A stretch of DNA of 28,280 bases from JAYTUJ01 sp043744615 (GTDB lineage Bacteria > Patescibacteriota > Minisyncoccia > Phycocordibacterales > CAIRYW01), in the NCBI GenBank assembly GCA_043744615.1, contig JAYTUJ010000027.1, positions 1-28,280 on the forward strand. The letters are read 5' to 3'. The notes beneath the pieces were generated by a model. It saw nothing but the letters and a program-made list of their open reading frames with translations, had not been told where the DNA came from and ran no database searches. The translations under genes and the position numbers were made by a program. Position 1 is the stretch's first letter. Every line of letters begins with the position of its first letter. This document shows, one piece after another, positions 1 to 7,873 of this stretch.

Positions 1-1
1 T

Positions 2-1339
2 TATGAGGTTGCTGAATCAATTCTTCAAGCCCTTATTGATAGACCAAAGTTTGGTGCAGAAGTTAATAACGGTATTACTTTATGGTCAAAAAAACTTCTT
101 TCATTTACTGAGAAAGTTTATAAATCCGATTTATCTAAAACTTCAAATAAAGACTTATATAAATTATATGAGCAACATTATAAAATTCACTACAAACTTT
201 TTTCTTTTGGAGGATTGTCAGTTGAAATTGACATGCTTCACAATAACTTTACAAACAAGCTAAAAGAATATTTAACTTCAGTTTGTTCAACACAAACAGA
301 AGTAGAAAATGCTTTTATTATGCTTACTACGCCTTCGAAAAAAACAATTATTGCACACGAAAGAGAAGAATTTCTCATCCTATATTCCAAGTATCTTTTA
401 GAAACAAAGGGTAAAAAAGGGAAGAATCTTTCTGGTATTTCGAAACAATTAAAAAAAGGATTAGAAACTCATAGTGAAAATTGGGGTCATCTTGGTTATA
501 TCTATGCAGGTAATGCCGATGTTTTTAGTGCTAAACATTATCTCAATGAAATGAAGGATCTTGCAAAAACTGGCGAAACTGCTGAATTTATTTTACAAAA
601 AGAATCAGATCAACTTAAGACAGCCGAAAAAAATAAAAAGAATTTACTTAAGCAATTTAAAATAAATACTCTGCATAAAAGACTTTTTGAAACAGCTGTT
701 GACTTTTCATTGACTAAATTAATTAGAAAAAATGCCCAACTAAGAACTTTATTTGTACTTCACCATAGTCTTTTGCTTCAAATTTCAAAGAAATTATCTC
801 TTTCACGTCAGCAAGTACAATTTATGCTTAAATCTGAAGTAAAAAAAGCACTTTTAGATAACATTTGGGAACCTAAAGTTTTGACCCAGCGATTAAAAAA
901 TTGTGTGATCCACAATAAAAAAGATTTTGAAGAAGTCTATATTAATGATGAAGCGAGAGTATTAAGAAATGGAATACCAAAAGATGTGGATCACTCACAA
1001 GTAACTGAATTAAAGGGGCAAGTCGCTCAACCTGGTTTTGCACGAGGAACAGTAAAAATAATCATTCGTACAAAAGATATGATAAAAATGAAACAAGGAG
1101 ATATTTTAGTTTCTATTGCTACTGATCCCGATATTGTTTCTGCAATGAAAAAAGCTGCAGCGATTATTACTGAACAAGGAGGGATAACTTCCCATGCTGC
1201 AATTGTTTCAAGAGAACTCGGCACTCCCTGCATCATCGGCACAAAAATCGCCACAAAAGTACTCAAAGACGGCGATTTAGTAGAAGTTGATGCAAACACT
1301 GGGGTGGTAAAAATCTTAAAAAAAGCAGGTGAAAAATAA
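2..1339 (+). CDS. PEP-utilising-enzyme mobile (phosphohistidine swivel) domain protein, 5' end outside window
   Basis: The reading frame is open from base 2, so the gene starts upstream of the window; the TTG at 215 is an in-frame internal codon and the residues before it are of the same helical character. The last ~100 residues form the swivelling phosphohistidine domain found in PEP synthase, pyruvate phosphate dikinase and rifampin phosphotransferase. The motif GGITSHAA carries the candidate phospho-acceptor His (nt 1193-1195), followed by GTPCIIGT and DGDLVEVDANTG. The rest is a lysine-rich, mostly helical region like the linker before this domain in the family. No ATP-grasp or PEP-binding TIM barrel is visible in the part present. 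A paralogue lies at 2236-3714 with an almost identical C-terminal tail. Substrate unknown. Sure of the domain, unsure of the role. Confidence 0.8.
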   Translation, partial: YEVAESILQALIDRPKFGAEVNNGITLWSKKLLSFTEKVYKSDLSKTSNKDLYKLYEQHYKIHYKLFSFGGLSVEIDMLHNNFTNKLKEYLTSVCSTQTEVENAFIMLTTPSKKTIIAHEREEFLILYSKYLLETKGKKGKNLSGISKQLKKGLETHSENWGHLGYIYAGNADVFSAKHYLNEMKDLAKTGETAEFILQKESDQLKTAEKNKKNLLKQFKINTLHKRLFETAVDFSLTKLIRKNAQLRTLFVLHHSLLLQISKKLSLSRQQVQFMLKSEVKKALLDNIWEPKVLTQRLKNCVIHNKKDFEEVYINDEARVLRNGIPKDVDHSQVTELKGQVAQPGFARGTVKIIIRTKDMIKMKQGDILVSIATDPDIVSAMKKAAAIITEQGGITSHAAIVSRELGTPCIIGTKIATKVLKDGDLVEVDANTGVVKILKKAGEK

Positions 1340-1348
1340 GGCAAAACA

Positions 1349-1357
1349 TGCTATAAT
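1349..1357 (+). promoter_or_regulatory. Extended -10 promoter, leaderless start of the DUF6922/AbiEii pair
   Basis: TGCTATAAT is a perfect extended -10 (TGn + TATAAT at 1352-1357). The ATG at 1364 follows after six bases, where transcription would begin, so the mRNA should be leaderless. No convincing -35 is seen. Confidence 0.65.
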
Positions 1358-1363
1358 TACACC

Positions 1364-1624
1364 ATGTTGCCACAAGAAGTAAAAGCCACTCTTTGGTCCT
1401 ATGATGTAAGTAAAATCGATATAGAAAAATCGAAAGAAATTATCATTACTCAAGTTTTAAATTTTGGAACTAAAGATGCTATAACATGGCTTTTTAATAC
1501 ATATACAAAAAGTGATATAAAACATATCACAGAAAATCCGCGACCAGGTATGTGGAATAAGAAATCATTAAACTTTTGGGCATTATTATTTAATATTTCC
1601 CCAAGTATTAAAAATAGATTTTAA
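1364..1624 (+). CDS. DUF6922-like small protein, putative antitoxin partner of AbiEii-like NTase
   Basis: An 86-residue protein. The pattern LWSYDVSKIDIEKSK, then a helix ending in ITWLFNTY, then KKSLNFWALLFNI matches the DUF6922 family as I remember it: small proteins normally encoded directly upstream of AbiEii-like nucleotidyltransferases. Its stop is one base before the next ATG, so the two are co-transcribed and probably translationally coupled. The position upstream of an NTase of toxin type suggests an antitoxin or accessory role; that is inference from context. No signal peptide or membrane segment. The start is fixed by the TATAAT six bases upstream. Confidence 0.7.
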   Translation: MLPQEVKATLWSYDVSKIDIEKSKEIIITQVLNFGTKDAITWLFNTYTKSDIKHITENPRPGMWNKKSLNFWALLFNISPSIKNRF

Positions 1625-1625
1625 T

Positions 1626-2249
1626 ATGCATCTAGAAATTTTAGACCAAAAAAGACAGAGTATATTACCACTGCTTGCAGACTTTAAAGAAAGTTTTTAT
1701 CTTGCCGGAGGAACCGCACTTGCTCTTCAAATAGGACATAGACAAAGTATTGATTTTGACTTTTTTACACAAGACAATATTGATACTCAAAAACTTTTTA
1801 TAACATGTAAAGATTTATTTAAAGATTTTTTAGTCACACTGATTCAAGAAGAAAAAAATACTTTAGGAATACTCATAGAAAACGAAATAAAAATTTCTTT
1901 TATGACGTATCCTTATGATTTAGTTGATAGTTTTACTAACACTGATTTTTTTAAGTTAGCATCTTTTTATGATATTGGCTGTATGAAACTACAGGCAATT
2001 AGTAGTCGTGCAGAACTTAAAGACTACGTTGACATATATTTTATTTTAAAAGAAATAAGCTTAGAGGAATTAATTATAAAAAATAACTTAAAACATAAGA
2101 GTTTCGATGAAATCTTTTTACTCAAAGGATTACTATTTTTTGAAGATATAAATAAGCAACCTATACAATGGCAAAAAGGTTTTGAAGTCTCATTTGAACA
2201 AATAAAAGACTTTTTGGTAAAAGAGGTAAAGCGATATGAGAATAGATAA
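1626..2249 (+). CDS. Nucleotidyltransferase of the AbiEii/AbiGii (DUF1814) toxin family
   Basis: A 207-residue protein of the polymerase-beta-like nucleotidyltransferase fold. The motif LAGGTALALQIGHRQSIDFDFFT (residues ~26-48) contains the GG(T/S) loop and the D43-x-D45 metal-binding pair typical of AbiEii-type toxins; a later segment, KLQAISSRAELKDYVDIYFIL, matches the family's C-terminal R-x-K-D-(Y/F)-x-D signature. Members transfer nucleotides to RNA or protein targets and act as toxins in type IV-like toxin-antitoxin or abortive-infection systems. It follows the DUF6922-like gene after a one-base gap and overlaps the next gene by 14 bases, so all three are likely one translationally coupled unit. 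The target here is unknown. Confidence 0.85.
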   Translation: MHLEILDQKRQSILPLLADFKESFYLAGGTALALQIGHRQSIDFDFFTQDNIDTQKLFITCKDLFKDFLVTLIQEEKNTLGILIENEIKISFMTYPYDLVDSFTNTDFFKLASFYDIGCMKLQAISSRAELKDYVDIYFILKEISLEELIIKNNLKHKSFDEIFLLKGLLFFEDINKQPIQWQKGFEVSFEQIKDFLVKEVKRYENR

Positions 2250-3714
2250 AAATAAAGACACTATGTCCATAAGGTACAAAAATAAAGAATGGATAAAAGG
2301 AGCGACACGAAACATGTCTTTTTTACATCAATGTCTTTGTTCTGGATACACACGAACAAACGATTTTGGTGCGCCAAAATCGTCTCTTAATGTATCAGTT
2401 ACTTTTGATGGTACGAAAACAGATTTTCTAACTGAAGTAAAAAGTCTCGAGAGTTTTTCTAATGGTCTTGTGCAGATGTCTTTTGATTCAAAAAAGATTA
2501 AAGCATTACAAGTAAAATATAAAAACTTTTCAAAAGAATTTTTGTTTAGTTTGGATGAAATGAATAAAAATTTAAATATAAAGAATTTTAATTTATTTTC
2601 TAAACAATATGAACGGTTTGGTTCTGGATTATGGCTCACAACTGTAATGGGGCGTTGTGTTTTTGAAACGCTTCGTGAAAAGTTAACAATATTAGGATAT
2701 GCTCAAGATATTGATGATATTTGTGCTTCTATTACATATCCGCAAGAACATACACCTCTTTCGTCTTCTCGATTAGAACTTTTAGAAATAGGTTTTTCTG
2801 ATATTTCTACTCCAGAAAAATTACAGAAACAACTTCAAAAATGGCTTGTTAAATTTGGGCATATTCCTGTTAATTTTTGTGAAGAACCATGGAGTATTAC
2901 TGACGCACAAAAACAATTTACTGATATACAAAAAGGTAATCCCAAAAAGACATATGATGCAATGGTTGCAAATCATGCAGAAAAGATAAAGACAAAAAAA
3001 GAATGGTTACAGAAAATAAATAATAAAGAAATTTCTTTGTTAGCTCATGCTCTCGCGGTGTGTACGACTATAAATGAGTTTAGAAAAAATGTTTTTTGTA
3101 GAGTATCACTTGGGTACCGTCCTTCTTTTCAAAAAATTGCAGAACTATCGGGTTCAAACAGTTGGCGTGATTGTTTTTTCTTAACTCCCGAAGAAATAAA
3201 AAAGATTCTATCTGGTAAAAAATTAAATATAAAAAAAATTAAAGAACAAAGAAAGATTGTGGGAATTATTTCAGATAGTAAAGGCGGACTTTCTTTTATG
3301 AATAAAAAAACGTTAAATCTTTTTCTTCAAGAATCTAGTTTCGGTAAACAAAATAAAAATTCTCAAGAAACAAATCTTTCAGAAGTAAAAGGGACTGTCG
3401 CTAACAAAGGTAAAGTCAGAGGTACCGTAAAGGTTGTATTGAGCCGCAGTGAATTTGATAAATTTAAAAAGGGCGATATTTTAGTTGCCACAATGACATC
3501 AGTAGATTTTGTTCCTATTATGGAAATGGCCGCAGCATTTGTAACTAATGAAGGTGGAATCACTTCACATGCATCAATTGTTGCTCGTGAAATGAACAAG
3601 CCTTGTATCATTGGCACAAAAATCGCCACAAAAGTTCTTAAAGATGGTGATTTAGTAGAAGTTGATGCAAATACTGGAATCGTTAAAATCTTAAAAAAAG
3701 CAGGAAAGAAGTAA
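2236..3714 (+). CDS. PEP-utilising-enzyme mobile domain protein, second paralogue, complete
   Basis: A complete 492-residue protein. The C-terminal ~105 residues are the phosphohistidine swivel domain (GGITSHAS, candidate His at nt 3568-3570; NKPCIIGT; DGDLVEVDANTG). The first ~380 residues are helical, with segments such as GHIPVNFCEEPWSITD that resemble the linker of PEP-synthase-like or rifampin-phosphotransferase-like enzymes. There is no ATP-grasp domain, Walker motif or PEP-binding barrel, so the protein cannot catalyse a complete phosphotransfer by itself as far as can be seen. It starts inside the end of the NTase gene (14-base overlap). An AGAGG about eight bases before the ATG is one of the few SD-like sequences in the window. 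Its last 33 residues are nearly identical to the tail of the gene ending at 1339. Confidence 0.82.
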   Translation: MRIDKNKDTMSIRYKNKEWIKGATRNMSFLHQCLCSGYTRTNDFGAPKSSLNVSVTFDGTKTDFLTEVKSLESFSNGLVQMSFDSKKIKALQVKYKNFSKEFLFSLDEMNKNLNIKNFNLFSKQYERFGSGLWLTTVMGRCVFETLREKLTILGYAQDIDDICASITYPQEHTPLSSSRLELLEIGFSDISTPEKLQKQLQKWLVKFGHIPVNFCEEPWSITDAQKQFTDIQKGNPKKTYDAMVANHAEKIKTKKEWLQKINNKEISLLAHALAVCTTINEFRKNVFCRVSLGYRPSFQKIAELSGSNSWRDCFFLTPEEIKKILSGKKLNIKKIKEQRKIVGIISDSKGGLSFMNKKTLNLFLQESSFGKQNKNSQETNLSEVKGTVANKGKVRGTVKVVLSRSEFDKFKKGDILVATMTSVDFVPIMEMAAAFVTNEGGITSHASIVAREMNKPCIIGTKIATKVLKDGDLVEVDANTGIVKILKKAGKK

Positions 3715-3728
3715 GATTGGTTGTGAGG

Positions 3729-3734
3729 TATAAT
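3729..3734 (+). promoter_or_regulatory. -10 element, leaderless start of RhuM-Fic gene
   Basis: TATAAT at 3729-3734 followed by six bases and the ATG at 3741. It decides the start: an upstream in-frame TTG at 3717 would lie before the predicted transcription start. Confidence 0.6.
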
Positions 3735-3740
3735 GAAAGT

Positions 3741-4718
3741 ATGGTTAGTAAGAATAAAAATTTAAAAATTGTTATCTATCAAAATCAAAGCGGCGCGATT
3801 GATTTTAAAGGAGATCTAAAAAAAGAAACTATTTGGGCTACACAAGCACAAATAGCTGAGGTTTTTGATATTGATAGATCAGTAGTGACAAAACACATCA
3901 ATAATCTTTTTAAAGAAAATGAGTTAGAAAAAAAGTCAGTATGTGCAAAATTTGCACATACTGCTTCTGATGGTAAAACCTATCAAGTAGACTTTTATAA
4001 TTTGGACGTAATTTTATCTGTTGGTTATAGAACAAATAGTAGAAAAGCCATAAAATTTAGACAATGGGCAACAAAAACGTTAAAAGAATTTTTGGTGCAT
4101 GGATATGTTTTAAACAAAAAACAGATATTTAAAAATTATGATCAGTTTATAAAAAATGTTGAAAATATCCAATCTCTTTTACCTGCACACATAACACTCG
4201 ATCCAAAAAATATTTTGGATTTAGTAAAAGAATATGCGGTAACTTGGAAGAAACTTGATCAGTACGACAGAGACGATTTAAATAAAAAGGGAGAGACAAA
4301 AAAGAATATTGTACTTCAAGGTAAAGAACTTTTTTCTGCAATTCAAAGTCTTAAGATAGAACTTCTTCGGAAAAATGAAGCAACCGATATTTTTGCCAAC
4401 GAAAGAAGTATCGGAAACATAGAAGGAATTGTTGGAAACGTAATGCAATCTTTTAGTGGGAAAATGCTCTATGAGACACTTGAAGAAAAAGCATCACATC
4501 TTTTATATTTTATGGTTAAGAATCATCCATTTACCGATGGTAATAAACGATCCGGAGCCTTTGCTTTTATGTGGTTTCTTCGCAAGTTTGGTGTGAAGGG
4601 AAGTAAGCATATAAATCCTACAGGGCTTACTGCACTCACACTTCTTATTGCCGAAAGCGATCCAGCACACAAAGACAAAATGGTTGCTTTGGTAGTTGAG
4701 TTACTTAAAAATAAATGA
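3741..4718 (+). CDS. RhuM-family protein with C-terminal Fic/Doc domain
   Basis: A 325-residue protein from the ATG at 3741. Residues ~30-125 are the RhuM region, a winged-helix-like module with the family pattern CAKFAHT (68-74), FYNLDVILSVGYRTNS and FRQWATKTLKEFLVHGY. Residues ~195-325 are a Fic/Doc domain with HPFTDGNKR (262-270). The GNKR ending has the Doc-like Lys at the place of the second Gly in AMPylating Fic enzymes (HxFxxGNGR), so phosphotransfer rather than AMP transfer is possible. RhuM proteins are common in mobile and defence-associated regions. No separate antitoxin is encoded next to it; the N-terminal region may restrain the Fic domain or bind DNA (inference). A 27-base palindrome lies inside the coding sequence (3937-3963). 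Confidence 0.87.
   Translation: MVSKNKNLKIVIYQNQSGAIDFKGDLKKETIWATQAQIAEVFDIDRSVVTKHINNLFKENELEKKSVCAKFAHTASDGKTYQVDFYNLDVILSVGYRTNSRKAIKFRQWATKTLKEFLVHGYVLNKKQIFKNYDQFIKNVENIQSLLPAHITLDPKNILDLVKEYAVTWKKLDQYDRDDLNKKGETKKNIVLQGKELFSAIQSLKIELLRKNEATDIFANERSIGNIEGIVGNVMQSFSGKMLYETLEEKASHLLYFMVKNHPFTDGNKRSGAFAFMWFLRKFGVKGSKHINPTGLTALTLLIAESDPAHKDKMVALVVELLKNK
3937..3963. repeat. Perfect 13-bp-arm palindrome inside the RhuM-Fic gene
   Basis: CAGTATGTGCAAA, one A, then TTTGCACATACTG: arms of 13 bases match exactly. It covers the codons for Val-Cys-Ala-Lys-Phe-Ala-His-Thr, a stretch typical of RhuM proteins, so the symmetry arises from synonymous codon choice. It could be a hairpin in the mRNA or an intragenic operator. 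Confidence 0.75.
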
Positions 4719-4757
4719 AAGTAAATAAGCAGGATGGTAAAAATCTTAAAATAAGTC

Positions 4758-4766
4758 TGTTATAAT
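4758..4766 (+). promoter_or_regulatory. Extended -10 promoter of the sigma-factor gene
   Basis: TGTTATAAT is a perfect extended -10 (TATAAT at 4761-4766). The ATG at 4774 is seven bases further, predicting a leaderless mRNA. Confidence 0.65.
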
Positions 4767-4773
4767 ACTCTGT

Positions 4774-5367
4774 ATGACAGCAGAAATACTACAAGAAGCT
4801 GAAAAAGGACAAGAGCAGTTGATTGAAGAAGTAATCGCTTTACGAAGCGACACGATTAACGTTTTAATTGGACGTGGATGTAATTTGAATGATGTAGAAG
4901 ATGTTGTTCAAACAAGTCTCTTGAAAGCCGTTGAATCAATACGAAAAGGAACTGTTCCAAGTAATCTAAAATCTTGGTTTTTTTCTATCGCATGTAATAC
5001 ACACATTGATTCGTTAAGAAAAAAAAGATATTTTTTACTTAACGATATACAAAATTCTGATGGTAAAAACGATATAGAAAAATTTGCATCAATATTAGAC
5101 GAGCTTCGGGCTCAGGATTCTCCTGTGGACATTATTGAGCAAAAAGAATATGAATCCAAGCGAGATGAAGCCCTACATAAGGTTATGGAGGAGCTTGGCG
5201 AAGATCATCGTCTTGTGCTCACCGAACATTATTTTAAAGGAAAAAAAGCCAGGGAAATTTCTGAAGAATTTGGTATTCCTTTAGGAACTGTTTGTAAAAG
5301 ATTACATACAGGAAGAAATAAATTAAAAGAATTTTTAGATTCATTGAAGGAAAACGCTGATATATAA
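4774..5367 (+). CDS. ECF-like sigma-70 family RNA polymerase sigma factor
   Basis: A 197-residue protein with the two-domain layout of group 4 (ECF) sigma factors. Region 2 spans about residues 17-85 (NDVEDVVQTSLLKAVESI, then LKSWFFSIACNTHIDSLRKKR, the part that contacts the -10 element). Region 4 spans about 130-190 (LGEDHRLVLTEHYFKGKKAREISEEFGIPLGTVCKRLHTGRNKLKEFL, a helix-turn-helix for the -35). No anti-sigma factor is next to it; the following gene, two bases after its stop, is a cyclase-family hydrolase, so the pair is co-transcribed. What activates it is not visible. The linker between the domains (about residues 90-125) is longer than usual and acidic. Confidence 0.88.
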   Translation: MTAEILQEAEKGQEQLIEEVIALRSDTINVLIGRGCNLNDVEDVVQTSLLKAVESIRKGTVPSNLKSWFFSIACNTHIDSLRKKRYFLLNDIQNSDGKNDIEKFASILDELRAQDSPVDIIEQKEYESKRDEALHKVMEELGEDHRLVLTEHYFKGKKAREISEEFGIPLGTVCKRLHTGRNKLKEFLDSLKENADI

Positions 5368-5369
5368 GT

Positions 5370-6008
5370 ATGAAAATTTTTGATATTTCATTAACACTCA
5401 ATAACAATACAATTGTATATCCAGGAAACGCACCTGTTTCTATTTCGTCGCACTCAAAATTACCCGAAGCGACAAGCGCTTCGTCACAAATAAGTATGGG
5501 TTCACATTCGGGAACGCATATAGACGCACCATCACACGTGTTTGACGGTGCAAAAAATATTGACGATTATGAATTATCACAATTTGTTGGGCCATGTGCA
5601 GTATTTGATTGTACGCATGAAACCGAATCGGTAACATTAAGCATAATTCAACAAAAATTTAAAACATTACCCCAAAAACATAAAACTGATATAAGAATTC
5701 TTTTGAAAACAAAAAATTCAATTATTGGTTTTGAAAAATTTAGAACAGATTATATTTTTCTCAGTGGTGATGCGGCAGAATATTTGGCACAACAAAATGT
5801 TTCTTTAGTTGGTATCGATTATATTTCAATAAAACAAAAAGGGAGTACAGATCATCGTCCGCATACTGCTTTACTCGAAAAAAACATTGCTATTTTAGAA
5901 GGTGTTGATTTAAAAGATGTTTCTGAGGGTGTCTACACACTTGTTTGCGCACCACTTAAATTTGTCGGTATTGATGGTGCACCTACACGAGCTATTTTGC
6001 TACAATAA
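5370..6008 (+). CDS. Cyclase-family (kynurenine formamidase-like) metal-dependent hydrolase
   Basis: A 212-residue protein with the family's metal-binding motif HSGTHIDAPSH (residues 46-56; HxGTHxDxPxH), an N-terminal DISLTLNNNTIVYPGN segment and GIDYISIK near residue 145. Family members include bacterial kynurenine formamidase KynB and isatin hydrolase, which hydrolyse amides or cyclic amides with a bound divalent metal. No other tryptophan-catabolic gene is in the window, so the substrate is unknown. The ATG lies two bases after the sigma-factor stop with no SD, consistent with translational coupling. Cytoplasmic; no signal peptide. Confidence 0.85.
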   Translation: MKIFDISLTLNNNTIVYPGNAPVSISSHSKLPEATSASSQISMGSHSGTHIDAPSHVFDGAKNIDDYELSQFVGPCAVFDCTHETESVTLSIIQQKFKTLPQKHKTDIRILLKTKNSIIGFEKFRTDYIFLSGDAAEYLAQQNVSLVGIDYISIKQKGSTDHRPHTALLEKNIAILEGVDLKDVSEGVYTLVCAPLKFVGIDGAPTRAILLQ

Positions 6009-6036
6009 GAAGTATAAAAGAATTTTTAAAATCCCT

Positions 6037-7821
6037 ATGGCTACCGAAAAAATTTCAGTTAAAAAAACACTTTCGTACTATTGGCAACAATCACGAAAAC
6101 ACAAAGCCTTATTTTGGGCTGTTATGTGGTCGTACGGTATTGCAGCGCTGTTAGACAGTATGGTAATACCAAACATGTATCGAAAAATTATCGATGCAAT
6201 AACAACAACTTCAGTGGCAGCAGGGGGAGCAGACATTGCCCTCAAAGCAATACTCGTATTTTTCAGCATTGCTGTTTTAACTTTGCTTATTAATCGAATA
6301 TTGTATGCAATTGGTGACTTCACGATAGTTTCTTTTCAAAGCAAGGTAATGCGTGATTTGTCGGTATTTTCTTTTAAGAAAATTACGAGTCATTCATATC
6401 AATTTTTTGCAAATTCTTTTTCAGGCTCACTTCTTAAAAAAGCAGGCCGATTTGTATATTCATTTGAAGATATACACGATACATTTATTTACAACCTTCT
6501 TTTTCCAATTCTAAAATTGTGCGGTATTTTTGCGGTTATGTTTTTTGTGAAGCCTTTTTTAGGAACAATATTTTTTGTGTGGACAGTTATTTTTGTTTGT
6601 ATCTCTTCGTATCTTTCTCGGAAACAATCACAACTTGATTTAGTTGAAGCAAATTATGATTCAAAAGTTACTGCACGAAAAGCAGATGTATTAACAAATA
6701 TTTTAAATTTAAAATTATTTACATCGGGTCATCGTGAGGCAAAAGAATATGAAGATATTACTACGGTTCACATGCATAAACGATTGTTTGCAAAAAATTA
6801 TGCAAACTTTATATATCTTATTCAAGGGTTATTGGTGACATGGCTCGAAATTATTGTATTGTATGCGGCGATTATGTTGTGGCACGACGGTTTAATTACT
6901 GTCGGTACTGTTGCAATTGTGCAAGGATATTTAATTACAACAGTTGATAGTGTATGGTCACTCGGTAAACAATTGTCTCGATTAAGTAAATCGTTTTCAA
7001 ATGCGCAAGAAATGGTTGATATCTTTGAACTTCCTGTTGAAATCGTTGATCCAAAACAGCCCGAGGTTTCTAATATTCATGCAGGTAATCTTGAACTAAA
7101 AAATGTTTTATTTAAGTATGAAAACGGACGCGATATTTTGTCTGATTTTTCGTTGTCTATTAAAGCAGGGGAACGAGTTGGTATTGTTGGCTCATCAGGG
7201 GCGGGTAAGTCAACTTTAACAAAAATTTTATTACGATTTGCTGATGTTACTTCGGGTTCAGTAGAAATCGATGGTCAAGATATTCGAAATTTAAAACAAG
7301 ATGATGTTCGAAAAAGTATCTCGTATGTGCCCCAAGATTCGATTTTATTTCATCGATCGCTTGCAGAAAATATTGCATACGGAAAACCAGAGGCAACACA
7401 AAAAGAAATAGAAGAAGCAGCAATGCGCGCATTTGCCCATGAATTTATTACAAGCCTACCACATGGATATGACACATTAGTGGGTGAGAGAGGTGTTAAG
7501 TTGTCAGGTGGTGAACGTCAGCGAGTTGCAATTGCACGAGCGATTCTTAAAAATGCACCAATACTTATTCTTGATGAAGCAACAAGTTCGCTTGATTCGC
7601 AAAGTGAAGAGTATATTCAAAAAGCTTTTGATGAATTGATGAAACAAAAAACGGTAATTGTGATCGCTCACCGATTAAGTACAATTCAAAAAATGGATCG
7701 TATTATTGTGATGGAAAAAGGTCAGATTATCGAAGATGGCTCGCATAAAAAGTTAATTGCCAAAAAGGGACGATATTATGAATTGTGGAATAAGCAGGCA
7801 GGTGGTTTTATCAAAGAATAA
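6037..7821 (+). CDS. ABC transporter, fused transmembrane and ATPase domains (half-transporter exporter)
   Basis: A 594-residue protein from the ATG at 6037. An in-frame ATG 120 bases upstream lies inside the preceding gene and would add residues unlike the family, so it was not used. Residues ~20-310 hold five or six membrane helices of the ABCB/MsbA type. The ATPase domain follows with Walker A GSSGAGKST (~385-393), a Q-loop in SYVPQDSILF, signature LSGGERQRVA, Walker B ILILDEATSSLD and the H-loop IAHRLST. All catalytic elements are present, so an active homodimeric exporter is expected at the inner membrane, moving lipids, peptides or drugs. The substrate cannot be told. A TATAAA at 6013-6018 could give a promoter with a short leader. 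Confidence 0.93.
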   Translation: MATEKISVKKTLSYYWQQSRKHKALFWAVMWSYGIAALLDSMVIPNMYRKIIDAITTTSVAAGGADIALKAILVFFSIAVLTLLINRILYAIGDFTIVSFQSKVMRDLSVFSFKKITSHSYQFFANSFSGSLLKKAGRFVYSFEDIHDTFIYNLLFPILKLCGIFAVMFFVKPFLGTIFFVWTVIFVCISSYLSRKQSQLDLVEANYDSKVTARKADVLTNILNLKLFTSGHREAKEYEDITTVHMHKRLFAKNYANFIYLIQGLLVTWLEIIVLYAAIMLWHDGLITVGTVAIVQGYLITTVDSVWSLGKQLSRLSKSFSNAQEMVDIFELPVEIVDPKQPEVSNIHAGNLELKNVLFKYENGRDILSDFSLSIKAGERVGIVGSSGAGKSTLTKILLRFADVTSGSVEIDGQDIRNLKQDDVRKSISYVPQDSILFHRSLAENIAYGKPEATQKEIEEAAMRAFAHEFITSLPHGYDTLVGERGVKLSGGERQRVAIARAILKNAPILILDEATSSLDSQSEEYIQKAFDELMKQKTVIVIAHRLSTIQKMDRIIVMEKGQIIEDGSHKKLIAKKGRYYELWNKQAGGFIKE

Positions 7822-7862
7822 ATAAGTATTTTTTAGTTTACTCACTGAAGTCTTTTTAGTAT

Positions 7863-7868
7863 TATTCT
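7863..7868 (+). promoter_or_regulatory. -10-like element, leaderless start of CMP kinase
   Basis: TATTCT at 7863-7868 and ATG at 7874 after five bases. The hexamer is weaker than the others, but the spacing fits the pattern seen across the window. Confidence 0.4.
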
Positions 7869-7873
7869 ATTAA

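Noticed and set aside
215..217. TTG as the start codon of the first gene.
   Set aside because: The frame is open upstream to base 2 with family-like helical residues and there is no promoter or SD; the gene more likely starts outside the window.
4716..4718. Recoded genetic code (TGA as glycine), known in some Patescibacteria.
   Set aside because: TGA ends the RhuM-Fic, orphan-cassette and pyrC genes at family-typical lengths, and no gene needs TGA read-through.
4735..4751. A 17-base exact match to the 3' end of the first swivel-domain gene (1305-1321), perhaps the remnant of a third copy after the RhuM-Fic gene.
   Set aside because: The match is AT-rich and short; in 28 kb of this composition such a hit is expected about by chance, and the flanks do not match.
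5917..6036. Upstream ATG start for the ABC transporter, inside the cyclase gene.
   Set aside because: The extra 40 residues are unlike the family and read in the wrong frame of a conserved gene; the ATG at 6037 gives a normal N-terminus.
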